DNA of 9,551 bases from JALUUH01 sp964636675 (GTDB lineage Bacteria; Pseudomonadota; Gammaproteobacteria; S012-40), in NCBI GenBank assembly GCA_964636675.1, contig CAZWUO010000151.1:1-9551 (forward strand). Reading direction: 5' to 3'. Positions 1 to 6,646 of this stretch are shown piece after piece; the first letter of the stretch is position 1; each line of letters starts with the position of its first letter. The position numbers were made by a program, and so were the translations under genes. The notes under the pieces are model-generated. The model had not been told where the DNA came from and ran no database searches. It saw only the letters and a list, made by a program, of their open reading frames with translations.

Positions 1-89
1 GGGATCAGTGGTTCGATGGTCCTGGCGTATCCGATGATTTTATGCTCGACCGTGACCAACCGTCCGACCAAGAGCGCGGGGCACTTTGA
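1..89 (+). CDS. vapB: VapB-type antitoxin, C-terminal fragment (cut by window edge)
   Basis: The reading frame GAT-CAG-TGG from base 3 is open to a TGA at 87-89 and encodes a 28-residue tail containing DQWFDGPGVSDDFMLDRDQP. This matches the C-terminal tail of MvpA/VapB antitoxins of the AbrB/SpoVT-fold group (FFDGPGVSDDFM-RxQP), which in the family wraps around the VapC toxin and blocks its active site. The DNA-binding N-terminal half lies outside the window. The stop is only two bases before the vapC ATG, as expected for a translationally coupled antitoxin-toxin pair. The identification rests on this tail plus the adjacent vapC. Confidence 0.85.
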   Translation, partial: DQWFDGPGVSDDFMLDRDQPSDQERGAL

Positions 90-91
90 GC

Positions 92-490
92 ATGCTGAAA
101 TACATGCTGGATACCAACATTGTCATCTACGCCATCAAAAATCGTCCTACGCAGGTTCGTGAAGCCTTCAAACAACATGAAAACCAAATGTGCATCTCAG
201 CCGTCACAAAAGGTGAACTGATTTATGGTGCTGAGCGATCATCCCAGCCAGAACGAAACCTTGCCGATATCGAGGGATTGATCGCACGCCTAGAAGTGGC
301 TCCATTTGAAGACCACGCATCAGAACATTTTGGACAGTTAAGGGCTGAGTTATATCGTATCGGATGGCCGATTGGCCCTTACGACATGATGATTGCTGGG
401 CATGCAAGGGCCATGGGGCTAATTCTCGTGACTAACAATATGAAAGAGTTTGAGCGGGTGCCGGGACTTCGCATTGAAAATTGGGTATAA
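92..490 (+). CDS. vapC: VapC toxin, PIN-domain ribonuclease (tRNA-fMet endonuclease type)
   Basis: This 132-residue protein is a complete PIN-domain toxin. It begins MLKYMLDTN and shows the family's acidic metal site: Asp7 (MLDTN), Glu42 (GELIYGAE), Asp98 (GPYDMMIAGHA) and the Asn/Glu cluster around 115-119 (VTNNMKEFERV). Length, spacing and the ending GLRIENWV closely follow Salmonella/Shigella VapC (MvpT), which cleaves initiator tRNA-fMet in the anticodon stem-loop. That substrate is inferred by family. I chose ATG at 92 over an in-frame TTG at 86 because the known relatives start MLKxMLDTN. The start lies two bases after the vapB stop. All visible catalytic residues are intact, so the toxin is probably active when free of VapB. 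The pair is normally autoregulated by the VapBC complex at a promoter outside this window. Confidence 0.93.
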   Translation: MLKYMLDTNIVIYAIKNRPTQVREAFKQHENQMCISAVTKGELIYGAERSSQPERNLADIEGLIARLEVAPFEDHASEHFGQLRAELYRIGWPIGPYDMMIAGHARAMGLILVTNNMKEFERVPGLRIENWV

Positions 491-518
491 CTGGAAATTT
501 CAAACTATCAGCGTTTTG

Positions 519-542
519 TCCAAGAACATGGTTGGCCTTGGA
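519..542 (+). terminator. weak hairpin downstream of vapC
   Basis: TCCAAG at 519-524 pairs with CTTGGA at 537-542 across a 12-base loop, followed by only three T residues. It is about 30 bases after the vapC stop. It could end the vapBC message, but the stem is short and the T tract poor. Confidence 0.2.
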
Positions 543-572
543 TTTCACATTCCGAGAGTGACGTGGATACAT

Positions 573-593
573 AAAAAGGTCGTTAGCTCGTCC
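573..593 (-). terminator. candidate terminator of the propeller lipoprotein gene
   Basis: Read on the minus strand, GGACG (593-589) pairs with CGACC (582-578) with one A/A mismatch and a six-base loop, followed directly by five T residues (577-573). It lies about 25 bases beyond the stop of the gene ending at 619. Half of the stem is supplied by repeat copy A. The stem is short, so this is only a candidate. Confidence 0.3.
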
Positions 594-611
594 AACTGCT
601 GATTCTAGATG
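587..611 (+). repeat. dispersed repeat copy A (left inverted repeat of the lipoprotein gene)
   Basis: The core is CCAACTGCTGATTCTAG. It matches the reverse complement of copy B (1931-1956) in 24 of 26 aligned columns, with one substitution and one single-base gap. It ends eight bases before the stop codon of the lipoprotein gene at 619. Together with copy B it forms inverted ends around that gene. Confidence 0.75.
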
Positions 612-618
612 AAGGCTC

Positions 619-1911
619 TCAATTCAATGCCGCTGTTGCGCGACCCAAATTGCCATAGACACACCGTGAGGCGTTATCGACATCCGCGCCCCACTTAGCG
701 CCGTCTCCACTCCGGACACAAACCTCATTACTCGTATTACCCCAGGCGGTATAAAAAAGCACCGCTTCGTCGTTTTCAAAGACGACCGTAGGCGCCATAA
801 TTCCCCAGCCGTCGTAGTCGGATTCGTCATTTTGGGATTCCAAAATCAATTGCATATTGGACCAGGTGAGGCCGTCGTCCGAAACAGCATGGGCAATGCG
901 CTCGCCACGGTGGAAATCCGCATCACTTTCTAGCGTTGTATAGAAGATATGATACCTGCCCTCATAAAAGTAAACTTCGCCGATGTTTACCGGCGACAGC
1001 GCGAATTTATCACTAGCTGTTGTTATATCCTCAATGCTGAGTTCTTTCTCAATGTTGTATGCTTCTTCGAAATCTCCGGTCTTCACCCAATTGAAATCAA
1101 ACTTCTGACGCATCAGCGCGATGCCGGTAATGTTGTTGCCACTTTCCGTGGACAGATCGAGCTCGGGTTTGCTCAATCTTAGGCCTGTAAAATACAATTC
1201 AAATCCTTTTTCAGTGACCACGACGCTTGGCTCTTGCGTATTGTTATCATAATCGGACGTGGTGTAATTTCCAGCCATTAATGGCTCCGTTCCACCGCCC
1301 ATCTTGACGAGTGTTTCGGCGTCGTCCAGCAACGCCTGTTTCACGGTACGTCCGTTCAAGTCAACCGAGGCCATTCCAATCTGATATCTGCTCAAGAAAT
1401 CTTCGCCATCCCGATCTCCATATGCCGAATACAGAATATAAAGCGTGTCTTCATGAATGAACGGAAAAGCCGTTTCGACATTGAAATTGTCCCATTCAGA
1501 TGGCCCCGGTTCGATGGCAGGCAGCGGCCGTACCGTCCAAGTCAGTCCTTTGTCATCGCTAAAGGCATACATCGTCGCACCGACACCTCGCCCAGAAGCG
1601 ACGCAGAGCAGCAAATTATCGGCATCAAACAAATGCTCATCCTCGTCCCATTCACCATTGTCGTTGAGATCGCAGAATTGATTGGTTATAAATAAGTGGT
1701 AACCGCTCGCGTCTTTGATCACGCCAGGGTCGGCAATAAATGGCGGCCCGCCTGCTAACCCGGACTTCAACACAGATGCCGATGGGTTCTTGCTAAAAGG
1801 CAGAACCAGTGCTTCGCTCGCAACGTCATCTTCTTTGTCCCAGAATTTACATCCTGTTTGTAACGCTAGTACCAAGACGATAAGACTTAGTCCCAACAAC
1901 TGTGTAACCAT
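619..1911 (-). CDS. secreted lipoprotein with five-bladed beta-propeller (GH43/GH32-like fold)
   Basis: This is a 430-residue protein. A hydrophobic N-terminus ends at LALQTGC (Cys21), an imperfect lipobox with Gln at -3, so lipidation is likely but not certain. Five blades can be read from recurring strand pairs: ADPGVIKD/YHLFITN (60-77), ETAFPFIHE/LYILYSAYG (146-165), QEPSVVVTE/FELYFTGL (226-244), LSPVNIGEV/YHIFYTTL (305-327) and MAPTVVFEN/AVLFYTAWG (372-391). Asp61, Glu146 and Glu227 sit at the starts of blades 1-3, where five-bladed glycosidases carry their catalytic acids. DLNDNGEWDEDE (81-92) resembles a calcium loop and SDDKGLTW (118-125) an Asp-box. Cys80/Cys103 and Cys398/Cys417 may form disulfides. 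AAAGGAGG lies six bases before the ATG, a strong ribosome site that fixes the start. A sugar-active or sugar-binding surface role is inferred; the substrate is unknown. The gene stands alone between repeat copies. Confidence 0.75.
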   Translation of the reverse strand: MVTQLLGLSLIVLVLALQTGCKFWDKEDDVASEALVLPFSKNPSASVLKSGLAGGPPFIADPGVIKDASGYHLFITNQFCDLNDNGEWDEDEHLFDADNLLLCVASGRGVGATMYAFSDDKGLTWTVRPLPAIEPGPSEWDNFNVETAFPFIHEDTLYILYSAYGDRDGEDFLSRYQIGMASVDLNGRTVKQALLDDAETLVKMGGGTEPLMAGNYTTSDYDNNTQEPSVVVTEKGFELYFTGLRLSKPELDLSTESGNNITGIALMRQKFDFNWVKTGDFEEAYNIEKELSIEDITTASDKFALSPVNIGEVYFYEGRYHIFYTTLESDADFHRGERIAHAVSDDGLTWSNMQLILESQNDESDYDGWGIMAPTVVFENDEAVLFYTAWGNTSNEVCVRSGDGAKWGADVDNASRCVYGNLGRATAALN

Positions 1912-1930
1912 TGTAAGCCTCCTTTGCTAT

Positions 1931-1956
1931 CATCCTAGAATCCGCAGTTGGACGAG
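1931..1956 (-). repeat. dispersed repeat copy B (right inverted repeat of the lipoprotein gene)
   Basis: On the minus strand the core reads CCAACTGCGGATTCTAGGA. The copy lies a few bases upstream of the lipoprotein ribosome-binding site, in inverted orientation to copy A. It also faces copy C, giving an imperfect hairpin (see 1934-1983). Confidence 0.8.
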
Positions 1957-1983
1957 TTGAAGTGTGCATTTGCGGAATCTAGG
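1934..1983. repeat. hairpin formed by facing repeat copies B and C
   Basis: CCTAGAATCCGCA (1934-1946) and TGCGGAATCTAGG (1971-1983) are inverted repeats with 12 of 13 pairs matching, separated by 24 bases. It sits upstream of the lipoprotein gene. It may be a REP/BIME-like element, or the junction of two mobile units lying end to end. Confidence 0.65.
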
Positions 1984-1989
1984 TTCATG
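1967..1989 (+). repeat. dispersed repeat copy C
   Basis: It contains TTTGCGGAATCTAGGTTCATG, sharing TGCGGAATCTAGG exactly with copy F (9477-9500). It lies in the 254-base gap between the lipoprotein and the outer-membrane gene. I found no convincing gene in the rest of that gap (1990-2165). Confidence 0.7.
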
Positions 1990-2165
1990 CATATAAGATG
2001 CAATACGTTCATGATAGTACATCCGTAAGGTGAAAGGAGATTACCCGGCGGTTTATAGTTAGACCTGCCAATATCTCTCTCAATCTTCCGAATGTTACCG
2101 CAGGCCTCAGGATTTGCCAGCAAGTCCTGGGAAAGCAGATGATGATGTTAAGGTATGAAAAGCAC

Positions 2166-3434
2166 CTAATATGAGGCTTCTATTAATGCATATACGTGAT
2201 CATTTTTTTTAAACTGCCCAAACACGCCAGTTGGGTCACCATAAAAAATATTTGCACCGACTTTAAACGAGATCTCATCATTCAATTGATAGCTGATTTT
2301 GGGCCTGGCCAAACCGTCATCAAGGTTAAGGTTGTATATCCACAGTAGCTCCGCTGATACGGTCTGATTCATGAAATCACGCCTGGCTAAAAATGTCAGC
2401 GTGGTCTCTGTTTTTTTTTGAATCATGTCAGGAAGATAATTGTTTAGACGAGATTGAAACACTTGAGTGCTTAACAAAGTGTCGCTGAATCTAAACCAGT
2501 CGAGTCCGATGACATAAGAGAATTCATTGGTTTTAATTACGCCATCTCTATCTGAGGCTAAATTAGTACTGATATAACGATCCAAGATGTAACCCATTTC
2601 ACCTCGCAGAGTAAAATCACCAAAGGCATTGCTGAAGCTGGTGCCGACGAGGTGGTTGCGCTCATAACGCGGCGTGATGGTGGCAATTGGGCCACTCGTT
2701 GTCATACTCAGTTCGCGATAAAGTACGGGCTGATCGTTGTAATGATAAAGGTAATTAAATGTTAAGTCCCAGCCATGCCAGAAGGCCGACAGGCGTGCGC
2801 CCCAGGCGGTATCCTCCAGGGTGTTGTTGGGTCGCTCTGCTGCCGCAAATACAACGTCCACACCCGCAGGGGGTTGCGGTACCAGCAGCGATGAAGTGAA
2901 TTGATATTGATCCCCCGGCTGTGCATACGCATGATAGGTCTGATCAGGAATCCACAACAGTTGCAGTGTGGCATCATTCATCGGGATCTCTGCATTCATT
3001 GTCCACAGTGGAATGCGTGATTCATCAAAGTCATCAAGGATAAACTCACGCCACGCCTGCGGATTGACCACATCAAGTACTTTCAAACCGTCGGCTTTAC
3101 CCCAAACGACTTGCTGCTTGCCCAGGGTTAAAAAACTACGCCCAATAGTCGTTTCTACATAAAACTCACGTAGCTCGGCATCCACGTTATTGTCAGTATC
3201 GAGTTGATTTTTAGTGTCACTACGGACGCGCCCAATGGCCGTGAGTTGTGCCTCACTGCCAAGGTAAATTTGAATTTCTGGCGTAACAGTAGTCTCAAAT
3301 TTCTGCGTCTGTTTTGCTGTCGTACCGTAGGCCCATTCGTTGCTAACAGTGATGGCACTGTCAACAGCAGCTGTCACTGTCATGCTAATTAGCATGACAG
3401 TGACAAATAGACCAAGTGATTTTTTAAAGCCCAC
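2166..3434 (-). CDS. outer-membrane beta-barrel protein (DUF1302-like) of an RND trafficking operon
   Basis: This is about 422 residues from a GTG start at 3434. A signal peptide is evident (FKKSLGLFVTVMLISMTVTA, probable cleavage before or near AVDSA). The mature part is rich in alternating hydrophobic/polar strands and ends VYALIEASY, with the terminal aromatic residue typical of BAM-inserted barrels. Motifs such as ELREFYVETTIGRSFLTLGK, QQVVWGKADGL and LDVVNPQ resemble DUF1302-type barrels found with RND permeases. It is the last gene of the marR-RND-LolA-like unit and is probably the outer-membrane end of the pathway. Start choice: the frame stays open to an ATG at 3494, overlapping the preceding gene by 71 bases. 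The GTG cuts the overlap to 11 bases and leaves a standard signal peptide, so I prefer it, although its ribosome site is weak. A perfect 34-bp palindrome lies within the signal-peptide codons. Confidence 0.75.
   Translation of the reverse strand: MGFKKSLGLFVTVMLISMTVTAAVDSAITVSNEWAYGTTAKQTQKFETTVTPEIQIYLGSEAQLTAIGRVRSDTKNQLDTDNNVDAELREFYVETTIGRSFLTLGKQQVVWGKADGLKVLDVVNPQAWREFILDDFDESRIPLWTMNAEIPMNDATLQLLWIPDQTYHAYAQPGDQYQFTSSLLVPQPPAGVDVVFAAAERPNNTLEDTAWGARLSAFWHGWDLTFNYLYHYNDQPVLYRELSMTTSGPIATITPRYERNHLVGTSFSNAFGDFTLRGEMGYILDRYISTNLASDRDGVIKTNEFSYVIGLDWFRFSDTLLSTQVFQSRLNNYLPDMIQKKTETTLTFLARRDFMNQTVSAELLWIYNLNLDDGLARPKISYQLNDEISFKVGANIFYGDPTGVFGQFKKNDHVYALIEASY
3372..3405. repeat. perfect 34-bp palindrome inside a signal-peptide coding region
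   Basis: The left arm TGTCACTGTCATGCTAA (3372-3388) is exactly the reverse complement of 3389-3405, with no mismatch and no spacer. In mRNA it would form about a 15-bp stem with an AATT loop, starting about 27 bases after the proposed GTG start. It encodes residues FVTVMLISMTVT of the signal peptide, so the sequence is under two constraints. No T tract follows, so it is not a standard terminator. Confidence 0.9.
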
Positions 3435-4224
3435 GACGCAATGCCCGCTCGGTAAACAGATCATCACTGATTTCTTTTTGATAATCGATATCACTGAATA
3501 TAAATTGAGTGGTATGCCTTGTTTTATGGTTTTTCACTTCTAACAAATGTGCCGTCCAGATTCCCTGCACCTGTTTAATCTCTTTGGTGTAGATGGTTTT
3601 AAGTGGCTTGTTTCTCAGGCTGGTAAACTCGGCTTTACGTGCCATCCATATTTTTGCATCGACCCACTGTTTGACTTTGCTATAACCCAGCTCCTTAGCT
3701 GTGGTTTTATCAATCGGAATTGATTCCACGATATAGGTGCGATGCCCATCTATGATTTCTTCACCAATGGTCTTGCGTGTGTAATCTTCGATACTGACCT
3801 TGCTTTCTAGTTTGATCTCTTCGTAGGTGAAGTCGGTGCCAAGAAAATAGTCGCCACGATCCGATGCCGAAATACGTCGTACTTTGCGCATCGCGGGTAA
3901 ATAGAGCCACTGGTCATCATCGATGTTTGCATCTGCGTAGTCATAAGTCATAAACGCCGTGTCTTTGACATTCTTGGGCGCCAGATAATAAATAACGGTA
4001 CGTTTATCATCGTCAAAATATTTCCGAAATCCTCGCGTCTTGCGCACACGTTGCTTGCCACGTTTGTCGGTCATCTCCATCCGCACCGTACGTGATAATG
4101 ACAAGCCGTCATCGCGAGCATTAATGTTATTCGCAATTTCATCCCCACTGGGAAATTCTGCGGAAAATAACAATGGCGAAGTCAATGTGAAAACAAGCCC
4201 AACAATTATGTAAGACATTTTCAT
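3424..4224 (-). CDS. LolA-like periplasmic protein (outer membrane lipoprotein-sorting family)
   Basis: This 266-residue protein has a signal peptide (MSYIIVGLVFTLTSPLLFSA, probable cleavage before EFPSG). The mature domain matches the LolA-like family usually annotated 'outer membrane lipoprotein-sorting protein' (Pfam LolA_like type). Key blocks are KTRGFRKYFDDDKRTVIYYL, DDQWLYLPAMRKVRRISASD, GTDFTYEEI and a late VKQWVDAKIWMARKAEF. LolA-fold proteins shield acyl chains or other hydrophobic ligands in a half-barrel, so this protein is probably the periplasmic carrier between the RND pump and the outer-membrane barrel. It is not LolA itself, which lies elsewhere and lacks this context. It starts 35 bases after the RND stop, with AAGGA about ten bases before the ATG. 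It overlaps the next gene by 11 bases, which indicates translational coupling. Confidence 0.85.
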   Translation of the reverse strand: MKMSYIIVGLVFTLTSPLLFSAEFPSGDEIANNINARDDGLSLSRTVRMEMTDKRGKQRVRKTRGFRKYFDDDKRTVIYYLAPKNVKDTAFMTYDYADANIDDDQWLYLPAMRKVRRISASDRGDYFLGTDFTYEEIKLESKVSIEDYTRKTIGEEIIDGHRTYIVESIPIDKTTAKELGYSKVKQWVDAKIWMARKAEFTSLRNKPLKTIYTKEIKQVQGIWTAHLLEVKNHKTRHTTQFIFSDIDYQKEISDDLFTERALRRGL

Positions 4225-4259
4225 GATCGATTATTCCTTGTTTATGATGAAATTTAAGC

Positions 4260-6596
4260 TTAATGATTTTTTTCAAAACCAATAAATCGAGGTTTAATCA
4301 CTTTGATCAGTGCCGGTAAAACAGTCATGCTGGCAATAAAACTACTGGCCACCGCGACCGCAACCAGTGCACCGAAGCGTGTCAGTGGTACCACTTCACT
4401 GGTGATCAATACACCAAAGCCCAGTGTCAGTGCGGCAAAGTTGAATAGCAGTGCGCGTCCAGTAGAGGGATAGAGCGCGGTGATCGCTTCATCTATCGTG
4501 CGACCCTCTTTTTTGATTAACACCTGTAGTCGTTCGATAGTGTGTACGGAAAAATCTACACCGAGGCCGATGGCAATGGCGGCAAACATCGACGTACCGA
4601 TGGCAAGCCAGATATTGTTAAAACCCATCACCGCATAGATCAGCAATACCGAGACGGCGACAGGCACCACGGTGATGATCCCTGCAACGGCTGAACGCAT
4701 ACTGAGAGCCGCCATCCCCATGACCAATAACAACGAGATCGCAACGCTATAGAAGTGACTGTCACCGAGGCTCTTGATCCAGTGATAGTCGATATTGACG
4801 CGACCACTCAAGTTGGCATTGATATCATTACCGTTAAAGTTTTTCACAAGGTAAAGTTCAACCGCTTCGATCACTGCTTTTTCTACGCTGAATAATCCAG
4901 TATCAAGCCGCACCCTCACGTTGGCCAGACGGTAGTCATAATCGACCTCTTTTTCAAAATCGCTGGGATCTCCACTGGCGGAATAGAGCAGAAACTGCTG
5001 TGCTACAATTTCCGCACTGTCAGGCAATTGGTATGCGGCTTTATCATCGTTATTCAATGCGCGGTTCATCTGTTTGAGGTAATCGACAATCGATGTTGAA
5101 CCGTTGACATGCGGCAATGTTATTACATAATTTTGTAGCGCCTCGATTCGTTGCAGATGTTCGGGTTTGAAAAGATCTTCCACTTGCGGTGTTTCAATCA
5201 CAATATCAAGGTAATGTGCGCCATCGAGATGCCTGTTAATGGCGCTGTCTGCTTGCACAATGGCTTCATCTTTTTGAAAGATGGTAATGCGTGCTTCATT
5301 AAGCTCCAGTTTTGACGCACCCACCATGCCGCCGATAATAATCACCGCACCGACGGCCAATACCCAATGGGGCCTTTTAATCACAACACGACCGAGACAG
5401 GCCATCACCCGAGCAAACATATCGACTTTAACCGTTGAGACAAATGCTTTGCTACGTTTAGGTTTTAGCAGGGTGAGGAAGGCGGGCAACACCGTCATCG
5501 AATAGAGCCAGGCAACCGCAACGCCGATCATCGCAAAGATGCCGAAATACTCCATCGGTGGCATGATGGAGGCGATGCTCAGACCGAGAAAACCTGCCAT
5601 CGTCGTCAACGTGGTCAGAGTGACCGGACGCCACATCTTCGCCATCGCTTGTACTGCAAGCTGGCGGCTGCTCGCTTCGGGATTCTTCGCCAGCTCCTCA
5701 TAATATTGGCTCATAATGTGAATTGAATCAGCCACAGCGATACCAATAAGCACGACGGGAAGCGCATTGGTAATCACAAAAAAAGGAATACCGAAGGCTG
5801 CCATTAAGCCGAGTGCGCTGGCAACTGTGCCGAGTACAACAAGGTTTGGTAATAACGCGCCCCGTATGGTGCGGAAGGCGATGAGCAGTACCAGAGTAAT
5901 CACCAGTGCGGCAATAGGATTGAGACGTTGTGCATCCGTTTGGATATAGGTACCCATGTATCCGCTCACCGCGCCTTCACCGGCAACATGGATTTTATCG
6001 TGATCACCTTTAGGCGCGCGCTCAATTAGTTCGAGCAGTGATTGGTAAGTGATTTGTGCCAGCGCTTGATCTTCAAGCTCTGCGACGATCAACGTTGCAC
6101 TGCCGTCTCGCGCCGCAATACTGCCGACGAAAAGCGGGAAGTCCATCACTGCACTGCGAATGGCATCGGCTTCTTGCTGAGTCGTCGGCGTCTCTTCAAA
6201 AAAGGGTTCGACTAACATGCCGTCTTCGGTGCCGATCACATCATTCTCTGTCGCGAGACTGGTGATGCGGTCAGGATCAATATTGGCAATCTCTTCAAGT
6301 TCAAGACTTAGCCATTCCACCAGCGCGAGTGATTGTGGATTGAAGATGCCGTGTTCACCATCGTTTACCACCGCAATCACCATCGGGTCTTTCAAGCCGA
6401 AGATCTTTTCCACCTTGTCGCGGTAGATCAGTGCTGGGTGATCGGGCGGCATAAAAGCATCTGAACGAGTGTCTTTTTGTAGCGTTGGGATAAACGAACC
6501 GGTTGCGATAATTAGCAATAAGCCAAATAGGATGATGGTTTTTGGCCACCGGGTAAGGCGCTCAAAAAATATTTCTGCGGGTGTGCTTGTTTTCAT
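4260..6596 (-). CDS. RND/MMPL-family inner-membrane transporter
   Basis: This 778-residue protein has the duplicated RND plan. TM1 is at about 19-37, a periplasmic domain at 38-225 and a cluster of five or six helices at 226-377. TM7 is near 410-426, a second periplasmic domain at about 427-612, and a final helix cluster at 613-768. The two halves keep matching motifs: SMTVLPAFLTLLKPKR (366-381) and SMTVLPALIKVIKPR (756-770). Charged residues in equivalent helices, Asp290 (GIAVADSIHIMSQ) and Asp681 (GLGVDFSVHTIER), are candidate proton-relay sites. It is shorter than AcrB-type pumps (about 1,000 residues) and resembles the MMPL/HAE-3/HpnN group, which moves lipids or hydrophobic compounds. 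No membrane-fusion protein gene adjoins it; a LolA-like carrier follows instead. GGAGG lies six bases before the ATG and an operator-like palindrome lies just upstream. Cargo is unknown. Confidence 0.9.
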   Translation of the reverse strand: MKTSTPAEIFFERLTRWPKTIILFGLLLIIATGSFIPTLQKDTRSDAFMPPDHPALIYRDKVEKIFGLKDPMVIAVVNDGEHGIFNPQSLALVEWLSLELEEIANIDPDRITSLATENDVIGTEDGMLVEPFFEETPTTQQEADAIRSAVMDFPLFVGSIAARDGSATLIVAELEDQALAQITYQSLLELIERAPKGDHDKIHVAGEGAVSGYMGTYIQTDAQRLNPIAALVITLVLLIAFRTIRGALLPNLVVLGTVASALGLMAAFGIPFFVITNALPVVLIGIAVADSIHIMSQYYEELAKNPEASSRQLAVQAMAKMWRPVTLTTLTTMAGFLGLSIASIMPPMEYFGIFAMIGVAVAWLYSMTVLPAFLTLLKPKRSKAFVSTVKVDMFARVMACLGRVVIKRPHWVLAVGAVIIIGGMVGASKLELNEARITIFQKDEAIVQADSAINRHLDGAHYLDIVIETPQVEDLFKPEHLQRIEALQNYVITLPHVNGSTSIVDYLKQMNRALNNDDKAAYQLPDSAEIVAQQFLLYSASGDPSDFEKEVDYDYRLANVRVRLDTGLFSVEKAVIEAVELYLVKNFNGNDINANLSGRVNIDYHWIKSLGDSHFYSVAISLLLVMGMAALSMRSAVAGIITVVPVAVSVLLIYAVMGFNNIWLAIGTSMFAAIAIGLGVDFSVHTIERLQVLIKKEGRTIDEAITALYPSTGRALLFNFAALTLGFGVLITSEVVPLTRFGALVAVAVASSFIASMTVLPALIKVIKPRFIGFEKNH

Positions 6597-6607
6597 TAAT
6601 CGCCTCC

Positions 6608-6613
6608 ATTATA
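6608..6613 (-). promoter_or_regulatory. TATAAT box upstream of the RND gene
   Basis: A consensus -10 hexamer on the minus strand overlaps the edge of the operator. A start seven bases downstream would fall within the GGAGG ribosome site, and no good -35 is seen at 16-18 bases. It may therefore be chance, or may drive an unusually short message. The RND gene may mainly be read from the marR promoter. Confidence 0.3.
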
Positions 6614-6631
6614 AGTGCATATACACCTATA
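6610..6631. promoter_or_regulatory. second MarR operator, upstream of the RND gene
   Basis: This is an imperfect 22-bp palindrome with two mismatched pairs, centred on GTGCATATACAC (6615-6626). It differs at one base from the core GTGTATATACAC of the perfect palindrome at marR. It ends about 14 bases before the RND ATG. Repressor bound here could block a local promoter or act as a roadblock to read-through from marR. Confidence 0.65.
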
Positions 6632-6646
6632 TAATTAAAAAAATAG

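Noticed and set aside
587..1990. Integron cassette with attC sites
   Set aside because: Although GTCCAAC and GTTGGAC fit the attC core pattern, they are not placed as the outer ends of an attC hairpin. The conserved outer arms are CCTAGA/TCTAGG, and no integrase is seen.
1935..2123. 62-codon minus-strand frame beginning with TTG (LANPEACGNIRKIERDIG)
   Set aside because: It has no ribosome site and no recognisable family, and its last codons are made of the repeat copies. It may be a decayed fragment but cannot be supported.
3372..3405. Palindrome as an intrinsic terminator between the LolA-like and barrel genes
   Set aside because: It is followed by no T tract on the transcribed strand and lies inside the signal-peptide coding sequence.
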